Shown: piece after piece, positions 1-8,380 of the stretch
Layout of the letters: each line of letters starts with the position of its first letter
How positions within the stretch are numbered: the first letter of the stretch is position 1
DNA from: Bacillota bacterium
Lineage (GTDB): Bacteria > Bacillota > Clostridia > Oscillospirales > Acutalibacteraceae
NCBI GenBank assembly: GCA_023412715.1
Contig: JAEZCC010000012.1
Coordinates: 3,125 to 67,124 of the forward strand
Length of the DNA stretch: 64,000 nucleotides
Reading direction: 5' to 3'
The notes under the pieces: generated by a model
Seen by the model: the letters and a program-made list of their open reading frames with translations, nothing else
Database searches by the model: none
What the model was told of the DNA's origin: nothing
Translations under genes and position numbers: made by a program

Positions 1-231
1 CTGTCGCTGCAGGGCCGCGAGCCCACCGCGGCGGCGGTCGCGCAGGCGGCCATGCTCGCCGCCTGCTACAGCCGCGGAAGGGGTTCTTCGAACGTCGCGG
101 TGGACTACACGCTGGTGCGCCACGTCAGCAAGCCGCAGGGCGCGAAACCCGGCATGGTGATCTATGTCGGCAACAAGACGGTCTTCGCGGCGCCGGACCT
201 GCAGGCCGCGGAGAAGATGAGGGTGCGGTGA
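1..231 (+). CDS. rqcH: RqcH / NFACT-family protein, C-terminal fragment
   Basis: The window opens inside this gene. The 76 visible residues match the C-terminal end of the NFACT-R (DUF814) domain: GREPT, then a stretch like 'AAxxAAxYSxxR..SxxVxVDYT', then 'KPxGAKPGMVIYxxxKT'. RqcH recruits tRNA-Ala to stalled 50S subunits and adds alanine tails to nascent chains (bacterial ribosome quality control); older annotations call it fibronectin-binding protein. The stop is TGA at 229-231. The start and the N-terminal two-thirds lie upstream of the window. Identification rests on motif recall, but the KPGMVIY signature is distinctive. Confidence 0.85.
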   Translation: MSLQGREPTAAAVAQAAMLAACYSRGRGSSNVAVDYTLVRHVSKPQGAKPGMVIYVGNKTVFAAPDLQAAEKMRVR

Positions 232-248
232 GAGGAGCCGGGATTCCT

Positions 249-277
249 TTGGCAAAGCGGAAAAATCGTGCTATAAT
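249..277 (+). promoter_or_regulatory. sigma-A promoter of the polysaccharide locus
   Basis: TTGGCA (249-254), a 17-bp spacer and TATAAT (272-277), with a TG one base before the -10 (extended -10). It lies 40 bp upstream of the start of the first polysaccharide gene. Confidence 0.75.
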
Positions 278-316
278 AAACTCATTTGATTATTTGTCCA
301 AATCGGAGGTCTGCCC

Positions 317-1870
317 ATGACAGCGGAACGTCTTGCAGTGAGAAACTGCCTGAGGAATACCGTCCTTTTCGGCGCCGCGGGAGTGCTGCTGCTGGTTGCG
401 CTTCTGCTGGCGGCGTTCGGCGGCTCTTATACGGAAGCGGCCGTGCGCACGCTCTTCGCGGCAAACATTGCGCTGAATGTCGCCGTCATCTGGGACGCCT
501 GCGTCAACATCCGCCGCGATTTCGCGCTGCTTGTGTTCGTGGGGGCTTTCGATCTGCTGCTGCTGGGCCGGGTCTACGTGGCCTTTCTGAGCGATTACGC
601 CAATCTTCTCTACGACGTGGAAGCGGACAACCTGCGGAACCTGTTTACCGCGCTTTTTGCCGTCACGCTGTCGCTTCTGTGCGTTTACACGGCGTACCGT
701 CTTTCGGCGCCGCTGTTTATAAAGCGCGAAAGAGCTCTGCGCGAAAAGGGCTGGGGCGCCGTGCGGCAGAGCAGGCTGATCCCCGTGATCCGGCAGATCA
801 GCGTGATTGTGCTGCTTTTAAGCTCCCTCGCGTTTTTTTACATGCTGGCCCACACGATTCTGGACGTTCTGCGCTACGGCTACCTCGGCTCTTTTACGCA
901 GACGGAGGACAAGAACGTGCCTTCGGTCATCAGCCGCATGTCGATGTTTTTCACACCCTCTTTCGCGGTGTTCCTCGCGACGCTGCCGGACCGCAGGCAG
1001 ATGAAGCTGCCCTTTACGGTGTACGGGGTCTACATGCTGGCCTCCCTGTTCACCGGACGGCGGAACACGTTCGTCTGCGAGGCGCTGATGATTGTGATCT
1101 ATTTTGTGCTGCGCGACAGCCTGCGGGGGAAAGAGAAGCGCCTGCTGAAAAAACGGACGATTTTCTGGGCGGCGATCCTTCTTGTCGTCGCCATGTACCT
1201 TCTTGAAATGATCGCGGAGGTGCGCGCCGGCTGGGCGATCGGCAGCAAGGGCCTGTCCGCCTCCCTGGTTTCGTTCGTTTATTCGCAGGGGGCAAGCTTC
1301 CGCGTCGTGATTCAGACGGTCAACAACTGGGATCTGATCAACCACCAGGACGCCTACCGGTTCCTGTTCTACCCGTTCGAGATGTTTGTTCACAACAACG
1401 CCGTCACAAAGACGATTTTCGGCCTGACCCCGATTGTCGCGGTGCAGAATTCCGCCTTTGTGCAGACGACGTATAATTTTGCGCACTACATCACCTATCT
1501 GGTCGACCCGGTGCGCTACCTTTCCGGCGGAGGGTTCGGCACTTCCTATGTGGCGGAAGCCTATGTCGCCTACGGCCTGGGCGGCGTCGCGGCCGTCAGC
1601 GCGCTCGTTGGAGTCGCGTTCCGCTTTTTCAGCTCCATGCTGACGCACTCCTGGGTAATCGTCGCCTGCGGCCTGATTGCGCTGAAAGACTTTGTTTATA
1701 TTCCCCGCAATTTTGCCTTTTCGTGGGTCACGGACGTGTTCAACCTGACCTACCTGTGCTTTTACATTGCCGTCTACCTTGCCGCCCTGCTGCTGGTCAG
1801 GCTCGGCGCGCATGTCCGGCCTGCCGGCGTCTCCGCGGCGCGGGGGCCCTCCGGGGAGGGTGCGCCGTGA
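317..1870 (+). CDS. Multipass membrane protein, putative polysaccharide polymerase (Wzy/O-antigen-polymerase-like)
   Basis: 517 residues with roughly ten to twelve hydrophobic segments (for example about 17-40, 46-62, 68-92, 108-130, 155-180, 200-245, 275-300 and several after 390) and a longer loop around residues 300-400. This is the shape of Wzy-type repeat-unit polymerases, which are poorly conserved in sequence. The context supports the role: it is first in a run with two glycosyltransferases and a Wzz/CpsC-like co-polymerase. SD GGAGG lies 7 nt before the ATG. Its TGA overlaps the GTG start of the next gene, indicating translational coupling. The specific function is inferred from topology and neighbours, not from a catalytic motif. 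Confidence 0.6.
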   Translation: MTAERLAVRNCLRNTVLFGAAGVLLLVALLLAAFGGSYTEAAVRTLFAANIALNVAVIWDACVNIRRDFALLVFVGAFDLLLLGRVYVAFLSDYANLLYDVEADNLRNLFTALFAVTLSLLCVYTAYRLSAPLFIKRERALREKGWGAVRQSRLIPVIRQISVIVLLLSSLAFFYMLAHTILDVLRYGYLGSFTQTEDKNVPSVISRMSMFFTPSFAVFLATLPDRRQMKLPFTVYGVYMLASLFTGRRNTFVCEALMIVIYFVLRDSLRGKEKRLLKKRTIFWAAILLVVAMYLLEMIAEVRAGWAIGSKGLSASLVSFVYSQGASFRVVIQTVNNWDLINHQDAYRFLFYPFEMFVHNNAVTKTIFGLTPIVAVQNSAFVQTTYNFAHYITYLVDPVRYLSGGGFGTSYVAEAYVAYGLGGVAAVSALVGVAFRFFSSMLTHSWVIVACGLIALKDFVYIPRNFAFSWVTDVFNLTYLCFYIAVYLAALLLVRLGAHVRPAGVSAARGPSGEGAP

Positions 1871-3084
1871 GACTGCTTGTGCTGCTGACCGCCTCGTACC
1901 CGCTCGGTTCGGGGGAAGAATTCCTTTCGGCGGAGCTGGAGGAGGCTTCCGGCTTCGACCGGATTTTCGTCTGCCCGTGCAGCCCGAAGCCCGGCTCCGC
2001 CCGGACGCATGACCTTCCCGCCGGCGCGGAATGCCGCCCCGTGCAGAGGGGAAACGGCGGCGCGGCGGGCTATCTGCCCGCCCTGTTCCTGCCCGGCGTG
2101 CCCGCCGAGCTGCTGCGCCTGCTCGGCAGGGGAAAGCTCACGGCGGGCCGGGCGCATGAGCTGCTGTATTTTGCGAAGAATGCCCGCGAAATCTATCGCG
2201 GGCTGAAACGGATGGAAGCCGCCGCCGGGGCGGACGAAGCCGTCGTCTACAGCTACTGGTTTTACGACGCCGCGTTTGCCGGCGTGCTTTACGCACGCTG
2301 GCTGCGCGGAAAAGGGATCCGCGCCGTGTCCGTCTCCCGCGCGCATGGGTTCGACATCCACAGGGAGCGGGCGGAGTACGGCTATCTGCCCATGCGAAGC
2401 TTTCTGTTCGGCCATATCGACCGCATTTACCCCTGCTCGCAGGACGGCGCGCGGTGCCTTGCGGAAGAATCCCCGCGCCACGCCCACAAGCTTCGGGTCT
2501 CCTATCTCGGCACGCGCGACCGCGGCACCGCCGCTTGCCAAAGGGAACCGTTCCGCGCGGTGTCCTGCTCTTATCTGGTGCCGGTCAAGCGGATCCCGCT
2601 CATCATAGACGCGTTCAGAGAAGCGGATTTTCCGGTCCGGTGGACGCATATTGGCTCCGGGCCGCTGGAACAGGAGCTGAGGGAACGGGCGCGGGGCCTT
2701 CCGCCGCAGGTGCAGGCGGAGTTCGCGGGCCGGATGGAAAACGCGAAAATCCCGGAATACTACAAAGAGAACGGCGTTTCCGTTTTCCTGAACGTCAGCT
2801 CAAGCGAGGGGCTGCCCGTTTCCGTCATGGAGGCGTGCTCGTGCGGCGTGCCGGTCATTGCGACGGACGTCGGGGGCACGGGGGAGATTGTCAGGGACGG
2901 AGTCAACGGCTTTTTGCTGCCAAAGGATTTTTCCCCGCAGGAGCTTCTGGACAGGCTCCGCCTGCTGCGTTCGATGAGCGGGGAGGACTACGGCCGCCTG
3001 TGCCGGAACTCCCGCAGAATCTGGGAAGAAAAATTCAGCGCGCGTGAGAATTTCAGGCGCTTTTACGAGGTGATAGGCAAATGA
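1867..3084 (+). CDS. Glycosyltransferase family 4 (GT-B fold)
   Basis: 405 residues from the GTG that overlaps the upstream stop (GTGA). The N-terminal half carries the acceptor domain (YSYWFYD, SRAHGFDIH, YPCSQDGA). The C-terminal half carries the nucleotide-sugar site, with SSSEGLPVSVMEA followed by CGVPVIATDVGGTGEIV, the E-x7-E signature of GT4. It probably adds one sugar to a lipid-linked repeat unit at the inner face of the membrane. An upstream in-frame extension exists, but it lies wholly inside the polymerase gene. The protein is a clear paralogue of the minus-strand gene at 6693-7958. Donor and acceptor cannot be read from the sequence. Confidence 0.85.
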   Translation: MRLLVLLTASYPLGSGEEFLSAELEEASGFDRIFVCPCSPKPGSARTHDLPAGAECRPVQRGNGGAAGYLPALFLPGVPAELLRLLGRGKLTAGRAHELLYFAKNAREIYRGLKRMEAAAGADEAVVYSYWFYDAAFAGVLYARWLRGKGIRAVSVSRAHGFDIHRERAEYGYLPMRSFLFGHIDRIYPCSQDGARCLAEESPRHAHKLRVSYLGTRDRGTAACQREPFRAVSCSYLVPVKRIPLIIDAFREADFPVRWTHIGSGPLEQELRERARGLPPQVQAEFAGRMENAKIPEYYKENGVSVFLNVSSSEGLPVSVMEACSCGVPVIATDVGGTGEIVRDGVNGFLLPKDFSPQELLDRLRLLRSMSGEDYGRLCRNSRRIWEEKFSARENFRRFYEVIGK

Positions 3085-4262
3085 AACTGCTGTACCTGAC
3101 TTTTCAGGAAGACGCGCTTCTGTACGTCGGTGTTGTGCGCAAGATCGGCTGGCAGGCCGAGGCGTTCCGCAAGCTGGGGTACGAGGTGACGTATTCGCTC
3201 TGGAACGATCTCGATTACCGCTTCGTGACCGGCGGCGAGGCCGAATCGTACGCCGTTGCGCCCGGCAGCGGGCTGATGCACCGCTTTTCGCAGACGGCGG
3301 AAGCATATCTCGCGTCGCATTCCTTCGATGTTCTCTATATCCGCCTTGACCGGGTCAGCGCCGACACCGTCGCAATCTGTAAGACTGCGCGCGCGCACGG
3401 CGTCGGGACCATCATCATTGAGTTCCCCAATTACCCGTATCTCAGGGACTACGTTCACAGCGCCGACGGCGTGCGGCCCGTCTCCCGCCGGATTTTCACG
3501 CGGGCGAAGGTGCTTGCCGCGGCCGCCGCGGATCGGCTTGCCGCGCCGCGCCTCAAAGGCCTTGTGGACGCCGTCGCGCTGATTGGCAACCCGGCCGGCA
3601 GCTATTTCGGCATCAGGGCCGTCAACATCAGCAACGGCGTCGACGTGGACGCCCTGCAGCCTGTTCCTCCCAAGACGAACGAGGAAGAAATTGTGCTGGC
3701 CGGCGTTGCGGGAACGCTCTGGTGGCAGGCGTACGACCGCGTGCTGGAGGGCATGCACACTTATAAGCAGGCGCACCCGCAGGGGCCGCGCATCCGCTTT
3801 ATTCTGGTGGGCGGCGACGCCAAAGAGATGCCGGGCTTTCTCGCTCTGGTGCATCGGCTTGGGCTTGACGGCGACGTCGAGTGCCCCGGTTTCAAAACGG
3901 GAGCGGAGCTGGACGCCGTCTACGCGCGGGCCGACCTCGGCGTTTCCACGCTGGGGTGCTACCGAAGGGGCCTGCAGTCCTGCTCTTCGCTCAAGACGCG
4001 GGAATACTGCGCCCGGGGCCTTCCGTTCCTTCATACCTGCGAAGATTCCATAAAAAACGAGAAAGTCGATTTTGCGCTGCGCATCCCCAACGACCCTTCG
4101 CCCGTCGATATGGAGGCGGTCGTGCGCTTTGTGCGGGACTGCCGGAAGAACGGCGGCCTCGCACGCGAGGAACGAGAGTTTGCCAGAAAGCATTACGACT
4201 GGAAAAATATTATGAAGCAGGTGCTTGTCTTTGCCGGCGCCGCTGTCAGCGATAAAAATTAA
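3081..4262 (+). CDS. Glycosyltransferase family 1/4
   Basis: 393 residues, starting at an ATG that overlaps the preceding TGA, with SD GAGGTGA about 8 nt upstream. It has a GT-B layout: an N-terminal Rossmann-like start (KLLYLTFQED), a central linker, then a donor domain with IRFILVGGD, VECPGFKTGAEL and YARADLGVSTLG. The canonical E-x7-E is weak (CSSLKTREYCARGLPFL takes its place, keeping the K-x-x-E and the loop before a hydrophobic strand). It is coupled to the upstream glycosyltransferase and to the co-polymerase 12 nt downstream, so it belongs to repeat-unit assembly. Substrate unknown. Confidence 0.75.
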   Translation: MKLLYLTFQEDALLYVGVVRKIGWQAEAFRKLGYEVTYSLWNDLDYRFVTGGEAESYAVAPGSGLMHRFSQTAEAYLASHSFDVLYIRLDRVSADTVAICKTARAHGVGTIIIEFPNYPYLRDYVHSADGVRPVSRRIFTRAKVLAAAAADRLAAPRLKGLVDAVALIGNPAGSYFGIRAVNISNGVDVDALQPVPPKTNEEEIVLAGVAGTLWWQAYDRVLEGMHTYKQAHPQGPRIRFILVGGDAKEMPGFLALVHRLGLDGDVECPGFKTGAELDAVYARADLGVSTLGCYRRGLQSCSSLKTREYCARGLPFLHTCEDSIKNEKVDFALRIPNDPSPVDMEAVVRFVRDCRKNGGLAREEREFARKHYDWKNIMKQVLVFAGAAVSDKN

Positions 4263-4274
4263 GGAGGCCGCCCG

Positions 4275-5537
4275 ATGGAACTTTATGTCAGCTTTTCCGA
4301 AATTCTGCATTTTTTCAAAAGAAACCGCGTAAAATTTATCCTTGTTGTCCTGGCTTTCGGCATTGTGATGGGGCTTCTGCCGCTCAAGCTGGCTAAGCCG
4401 AGCTATTCCGCGAACACGACTTTTGTGATTTCGTGCGAAATTCCGGAGAACGCGGATACCGATTACCGCCTGCAGTACACCAGCATCCTGAACAGCCGAG
4501 TTCAGACCGTGATTGCCCTTGCCGGGTCGCACGATCTGCTGAAGCAGACGGCGGCGGCCGTGGGCGTCAGCCCGTCCGAAATCAAATCGATTGCGGCGGA
4601 TCAGCTCAACGGCGCCCCCGTTATCAAGCTGACGGCCAGCACCCCGGACGCGGCGAAAGCCGCTCCGATTGCCGACGCCGCCGCGGGAATCCTCGCGCGC
4701 GACATGGAACAGCAGTTCCCCTCGCCGAAGCTGACCGTCGCCGTGCAGGACCCGGCGGTGCCGCAGGGCGCGCAGTCGACGAAATCGGCCATGGCCAAGG
4801 CCGGGCTGTTCGGAATGGCGCTCGGCTTCATTCTCTATATCTGCTACGGAATCATCGCAGTCCTCTGTGACAGAACGGTTCGCAACAGCCGATTTGTCGA
4901 GCAGGAGCTGCATGTCGGCCTGCTGGCCGAAGTCCCCCACGACGGCGGAGACCGTGCGAAAGACGACGCCTTCCGCAGAATGCGCGCGGCCGCGCTGCAC
5001 CGGGCCAAAGAGGCGAAGACCTTCCTTGTCGCCGGGGTGTGCCCTTCCGACGCGGGCGCTGCGGCCGCCGCCGGCTTTGCGAAGGCCTTGGCGCAGACGG
5101 GCAGGAAAGTCCTTCTGGTGGACGCCGATTTTCGCGGCGCGCCTGCCGCACTGCCGGATTTAAAGATGGAGAAGACGCTGGCGGACGTCCTCGCGGGCGC
5201 CTGCGGCGCACAGGACGCGGCGGTTGCCGTTCCTTCGCATCCCGGACTGTATTTTCTCTCCGCCGGTAAGCTGGAGGGCGCGGACCCCGCGGACGCCTTT
5301 GCCGGCGCCGGCTTCGAACAGCTGATGGGGCAGGCTGCGTCCGGCTATGACTATGTAGTCGTTGCCGCCCCGGCGGAAGCGGCGTTCCCGGATGCCGACA
5401 ACATTGCCCCCCGCGCGCAGGCCACAATTCTGGCGGTGCGCTACGGCTCCACGCCCTTTGCAAAGCTGAAGGAATCTCTGCTTGCGGTCGCCTCTGCGGG
5501 CGGCAGCGTGGCCGGCTTCGTCACCGCGGACGTTTGA
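4275..5537 (+). CDS. Chain-length determinant fused to a degenerate BY-kinase domain (CpsC/CpsD-like)
   Basis: 420 residues. Residues 1-200 form a Wzz/CpsC-type polysaccharide co-polymerase: TM1 at about 22-40, an extracytoplasmic domain, and TM2 at about 177-197. Residues 240-420 align with a bacterial tyrosine kinase (CpsD/EpsB) fold: KVLLVDADFR (279-287, Walker A') is preserved. The P-loop normally reading PGEGKS is replaced by SDAGAAAAA (258-266), the aspartate of the YDYVxxDTPP motif is replaced (YDYVVVAAPAEAA, 358-370), and no C-terminal tyrosine cluster is present. It therefore looks catalytically dead, and probably regulates chain length structurally. Good SD (AAGGAGG) before the ATG. 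Confidence 0.8.
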   Translation: MELYVSFSEILHFFKRNRVKFILVVLAFGIVMGLLPLKLAKPSYSANTTFVISCEIPENADTDYRLQYTSILNSRVQTVIALAGSHDLLKQTAAAVGVSPSEIKSIAADQLNGAPVIKLTASTPDAAKAAPIADAAAGILARDMEQQFPSPKLTVAVQDPAVPQGAQSTKSAMAKAGLFGMALGFILYICYGIIAVLCDRTVRNSRFVEQELHVGLLAEVPHDGGDRAKDDAFRRMRAAALHRAKEAKTFLVAGVCPSDAGAAAAAGFAKALAQTGRKVLLVDADFRGAPAALPDLKMEKTLADVLAGACGAQDAAVAVPSHPGLYFLSAGKLEGADPADAFAGAGFEQLMGQAASGYDYVVVAAPAEAAFPDADNIAPRAQATILAVRYGSTPFAKLKESLLAVASAGGSVAGFVTADV

Positions 5538-5561
5538 GGCGGCATGCCGTCCGCGCACATA

Positions 5562-5597
5562 ATCACCGGTTTTTTGCCCATACTAAAGCCCGGTGAT
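5562..5597 (+). promoter_or_regulatory. Inverted repeat covering the yetF-like SD
   Basis: ATCACCGG (5562-5569) pairs with CCGGTGAT (5590-5597). The right arm contains GGTGAT, the best SD for the ATG at 5602, so the hairpin could mask initiation. Confidence 0.35.
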
Positions 5598-5601
5598 GAA
5601 A

Positions 5602-6279
5602 ATGGCAATTTCGTTTATCCGTACGCTGCTGCTGTACATAGTGGTGGTGGCAGCGGTCAGACTGATGGGAAAGCGCCAGATCAGCGAACTGCAGACAAGC
5701 GAGCTGGTCGTGACGCTGTTGATTTCAAACCTAGCCGCCGTGCCGATGCAGGACACGGGCCAGCCGCTTGTGAGCGGCCTGATCCCGATTGCGGCGCTCG
5801 TGATGTGCGAGATCTCGACCTCCGGGCTGATGCTGAAAAACGCGGTTTTCCGGCGCGCCATCTGCGGCAGACCCATCATCGTCATCTACAACGGCAAGAT
5901 CCAGCAGGACGAGATGAAGCGCCTGCGCATGTCGACAGAGGACCTGTTCGAGGAGCTTCGCCAGAAGGACGTGTTCCATATTCAGGACATCGCCTACGCG
6001 ATTGTGGAGACGAACGGCAAGCTCAGCGTAATAAAAAAGCCGGAACAGGAGCAGCCGACGGCCGGCGAGCTGGGCCTCACCCAGCCGGACCGCGGTATGG
6101 AGACCGTCGTCGTCAGCGACGGCGTCGTTTCCGACTTTTCCCTTTCGCTGTGCAAAAAGGACCGCACCTGGCTTGAAAGCGTGCTGAACAGCCAGAGCAT
6201 TCTGCTGAAAGACGTCTTTCTCATGACCGCGAACACGGCGGGCGATTATTTCATCGTGAGAAAGGACGCGAGCCAATGA
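5602..6279 (+). CDS. DUF421/YetF-family membrane protein
   Basis: 225 residues with the family signature: a start of the form SFIRTxLLYIVVVxxVRLMGKRQIxELQTSELV, three N-terminal TM segments (about 5-25, 36-52, 58-78), then two cytoplasmic YetF subdomains (around GRPIIVIYNGKI, and TVVVSDGVVSD to DYFIVRK). B. subtilis YetF and YrbG homologues are membrane proteins whose molecular role is unsettled; links to spore membranes have been reported. Upstream alternative starts (GTG 5593, ATG 5596) exist, but 5602 gives the usual N-terminus and an SD. The stop overlaps the next gene (ATGA), forming the common DUF421-DUF4363 pair. Confidence 0.85.
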   Translation: MAISFIRTLLLYIVVVAAVRLMGKRQISELQTSELVVTLLISNLAAVPMQDTGQPLVSGLIPIAALVMCEISTSGLMLKNAVFRRAICGRPIIVIYNGKIQQDEMKRLRMSTEDLFEELRQKDVFHIQDIAYAIVETNGKLSVIKKPEQEQPTAGELGLTQPDRGMETVVVSDGVVSDFSLSLCKKDRTWLESVLNSQSILLKDVFLMTANTAGDYFIVRKDASQ

Positions 6280-6656
6280 AACGCATGTGGGCCGCTCTTG
6301 TTCTGCTTGTTCTGCTTGTCGCCACCTGTGTGATCGGCATCGTTCATACCGATATTGTGACCGACCAGCTCGTGAAAACGGTGACCTCCGCCAAGCAGGC
6401 GCAGGAAAAGGGCGATGCGGATTCCGCTCTGCGGTTCAGCCGTCAGGCCCTGCAGGAATGGCGCGACATCGATTCCGGGCTGCATGTCTATATGCAGCAC
6501 TCCAAGCTGGACGCCATCGACCAGGAGCTCGCCGCGCTGCCGGAGCTCTGCCGAAACGGGGCGAAGGACTCCTTCCTTTCGGAGTGCGACAAAAGCCTCG
6601 CGCTGTTCAGCTACCTGAATGAATCGGAAGTTCCGAACATCCGCAATATTTTCTGA
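6276..6656 (+). CDS. DUF4363-family protein
   Basis: 126 residues: one N-terminal membrane anchor (about 4-24), then an all-helical extracytoplasmic domain rich in charged heptads (AKQAQEKGDADSALRFSRQALQEW). It overlaps the YetF-like gene by 4 bp and is regularly found next to DUF421 proteins, which suggests the two act together. No catalytic motif is visible. Function unknown. Confidence 0.75.
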   Translation: MKRMWAALVLLVLLVATCVIGIVHTDIVTDQLVKTVTSAKQAQEKGDADSALRFSRQALQEWRDIDSGLHVYMQHSKLDAIDQELAALPELCRNGAKDSFLSECDKSLALFSYLNESEVPNIRNIF

Positions 6657-6660
6657 AAGA

Positions 6661-6700
6661 AAGCCTCCGTTTTCCCAAGGACGGAGGCTTTCCTATTTTT
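6661..6700. terminator. Bidirectional intrinsic terminator
   Basis: AAGCCTCCGT (6661-6670) pairs with ACGGAGGCTT (6681-6690). A T-rich tail follows on the plus strand and an A-rich tract precedes it, so it can serve the plus-strand DUF4363 gene and the convergent glycosyltransferase. Confidence 0.85.
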
Positions 6701-7958
6701 CCGCGAATTTTTCCGCCTGAATGGATTCCGCGAACCTGCGGTAGTTGGTCCCGGCTGAGAAATCGGTCTGCCAGATCTCCCGCGCCGCACCGCGCATGGC
6801 GTCCCGCCGATCGGCGGGCAGGGCGCAGAATTCCCGGATTTTGGCCGCGAGCGTTTCCTCCGTCAGCCCGGCGGGCAGCAGAAAGCCGTTTTTCCCGTCC
6901 TTCACGATCTCGCCGGTCCCGCCGACGTCCGTCGCGAGGGCCGGGATGCCGAACGAACAGGCCTCCATGATGCTGACGGGAAGCCCTTCCGAGGTGCTGG
7001 TGTTCAGAAAGCAGTCCGCGGGGTTTTTGCGGTAGAATTCCATCAGGTCGGCGTTCTTCACCTCCCCGGGGAAGCTGCATTCCATAAAGCCCAGGTTTTC
7101 TTTCGCGTACTGCGCAAGCTCCGGCAGACCGGCGCCGCCGCCGAAATGCGTCCAGGAAAGCTTCAGCCCGCTGCCTTCAAGCAGCCGGAGCGCACGCGCC
7201 GGCAGGTCCACCCGCTTGAGCGGGACGATATGGCAGCAGCTCACCAGGCGGAACCGCCCCGGCGCGGGCTTTGGGCCGGGGCCGAAATCGCGCGTACCGA
7301 GATAAGCCGTCCGCACCTTGCCGGCCCATTGGGGATATTCCCGTTTCAGGTAATCCGCGCCGTTCTGCGAGCAGGGATAGACCGCGTCCAGATGTTCCAG
7401 CAGATAAGGCCGGAGCGGCAGGTATTGAAGGCGGTTGCGCGCGGGGTACAGGTCGTAGCCGTGCGCCCGGCTGACGCACGCCCGGGAAGGCGCCCGGCAG
7501 GCGTTTTTCAGTTCGAGGGCGGCGAGGGCGGTGTCGAAGAACCAGTAGCTGTAAAACGTCACGCGGCCGCAGCCGCCGAGGTCGGCTCCTTCGAGAATCG
7601 CGGCCGCCTCGCGGGCGATCCTGCGGCTTTTGGCGGCAAAATAGGCGAGAAACGCCCGCCTTGCAAAAGAGCGCCCTATCGCTCGGCGTTCCTGTACGCC
7701 GAGCCACTCTCTGCGCGGGAAGAGAAGGCTTTTCGCGGCGCCCGCGGGCACGGCCCTCCTGACCGCGGCGGCCGGGATGGAGCGGGCCTCCGTGTTGCCG
7801 GGGACCGGGCGGGTCTGCGGGGAATGTTCGGGAACGGACGTCGCAATCAGAATCACCTTATCGAACGCTTCCGCCAGAAAGGGAAGCTCGTTTTCAATAA
7901 ATTCCTCGCCGGAACCGAACGGATATGTTTTTGTCAGCAGGACCAGGCAGCTTTTCAT
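6693..7958 (-). CDS. Glycosyltransferase family 4
   Basis: 421 residues from the ATG at 7958, chosen because GAAAGGATGG lies upstream and the N-terminus (MKSCLVLLTKTYPFGSGEEF) then matches its paralogue at 1867. It carries the GT4 donor signature (STSEGLPVSIMEA, then GIPALATDVGGTGEIV) near the C-terminus, and acceptor-side motifs FYSYWFFDTA, SRAHGYDLYPAR and YPCSQNGADYL. It stands alone on the minus strand between two plus-strand polysaccharide blocks, suggesting an inverted duplication or separate control. Substrate unknown. Confidence 0.85.
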   Translation of the reverse strand: MKSCLVLLTKTYPFGSGEEFIENELPFLAEAFDKVILIATSVPEHSPQTRPVPGNTEARSIPAAAVRRAVPAGAAKSLLFPRREWLGVQERRAIGRSFARRAFLAYFAAKSRRIAREAAAILEGADLGGCGRVTFYSYWFFDTALAALELKNACRAPSRACVSRAHGYDLYPARNRLQYLPLRPYLLEHLDAVYPCSQNGADYLKREYPQWAGKVRTAYLGTRDFGPGPKPAPGRFRLVSCCHIVPLKRVDLPARALRLLEGSGLKLSWTHFGGGAGLPELAQYAKENLGFMECSFPGEVKNADLMEFYRKNPADCFLNTSTSEGLPVSIMEACSFGIPALATDVGGTGEIVKDGKNGFLLPAGLTEETLAAKIREFCALPADRRDAMRGAAREIWQTDFSAGTNYRRFAESIQAEKFAEK

Positions 7959-8071
7959 AACGGATCCATCCTTTCGCCTTCCCAGCATATCATAAGGCGC
8001 CGCGGAATTCAACCGGATCGGGCCTGCGCGCCCGCGCGCCGCGGAGGCGGCGGGCTTTTCCTTTGCCGAAC

Positions 8072-8100
8072 TTGTAATTGGGCCGATACGATGGTATAAT
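8072..8100 (+). promoter_or_regulatory. sigma-A promoter upstream of the GT2 gene
   Basis: TTGTAA (8072-8077), a 17-bp spacer and TATAAT (8095-8100). The transcript would carry a GC-rich leader of about 275 nt before the TTG start at 8381. No credible ORF was found in the leader. Confidence 0.75.
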
Positions 8101-8380
8101 AAACCGAAAACCTTTGTGGGAAAATACCGCGGAAGATGCGGCGGCCTGCGCCGGGGATGCGCGCCGCCGTTCTGCGCTTTGAATTTTTGCGGAAACAGAC
8201 GTTTTTCCGCTCGATAGATATCGTCGGCTTCTTCGGCGTACCCGATGTTCCGCGTCCTGCCGGCGGGCAGAGCACGGCTGTTTCTGTGACTGCCGCGCCT
8301 GCGGGGCGTCCGGGCCGGGCAGAACGGCGGGACGACCGGAAACGGAAGGGCCCGCCGCCGAAAGAACAGGAGGTTTCATT

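Noticed and set aside
3063..5000. 645-residue minus-strand ORF
   Set aside because: Antisense to the glycosyltransferase and co-polymerase genes.
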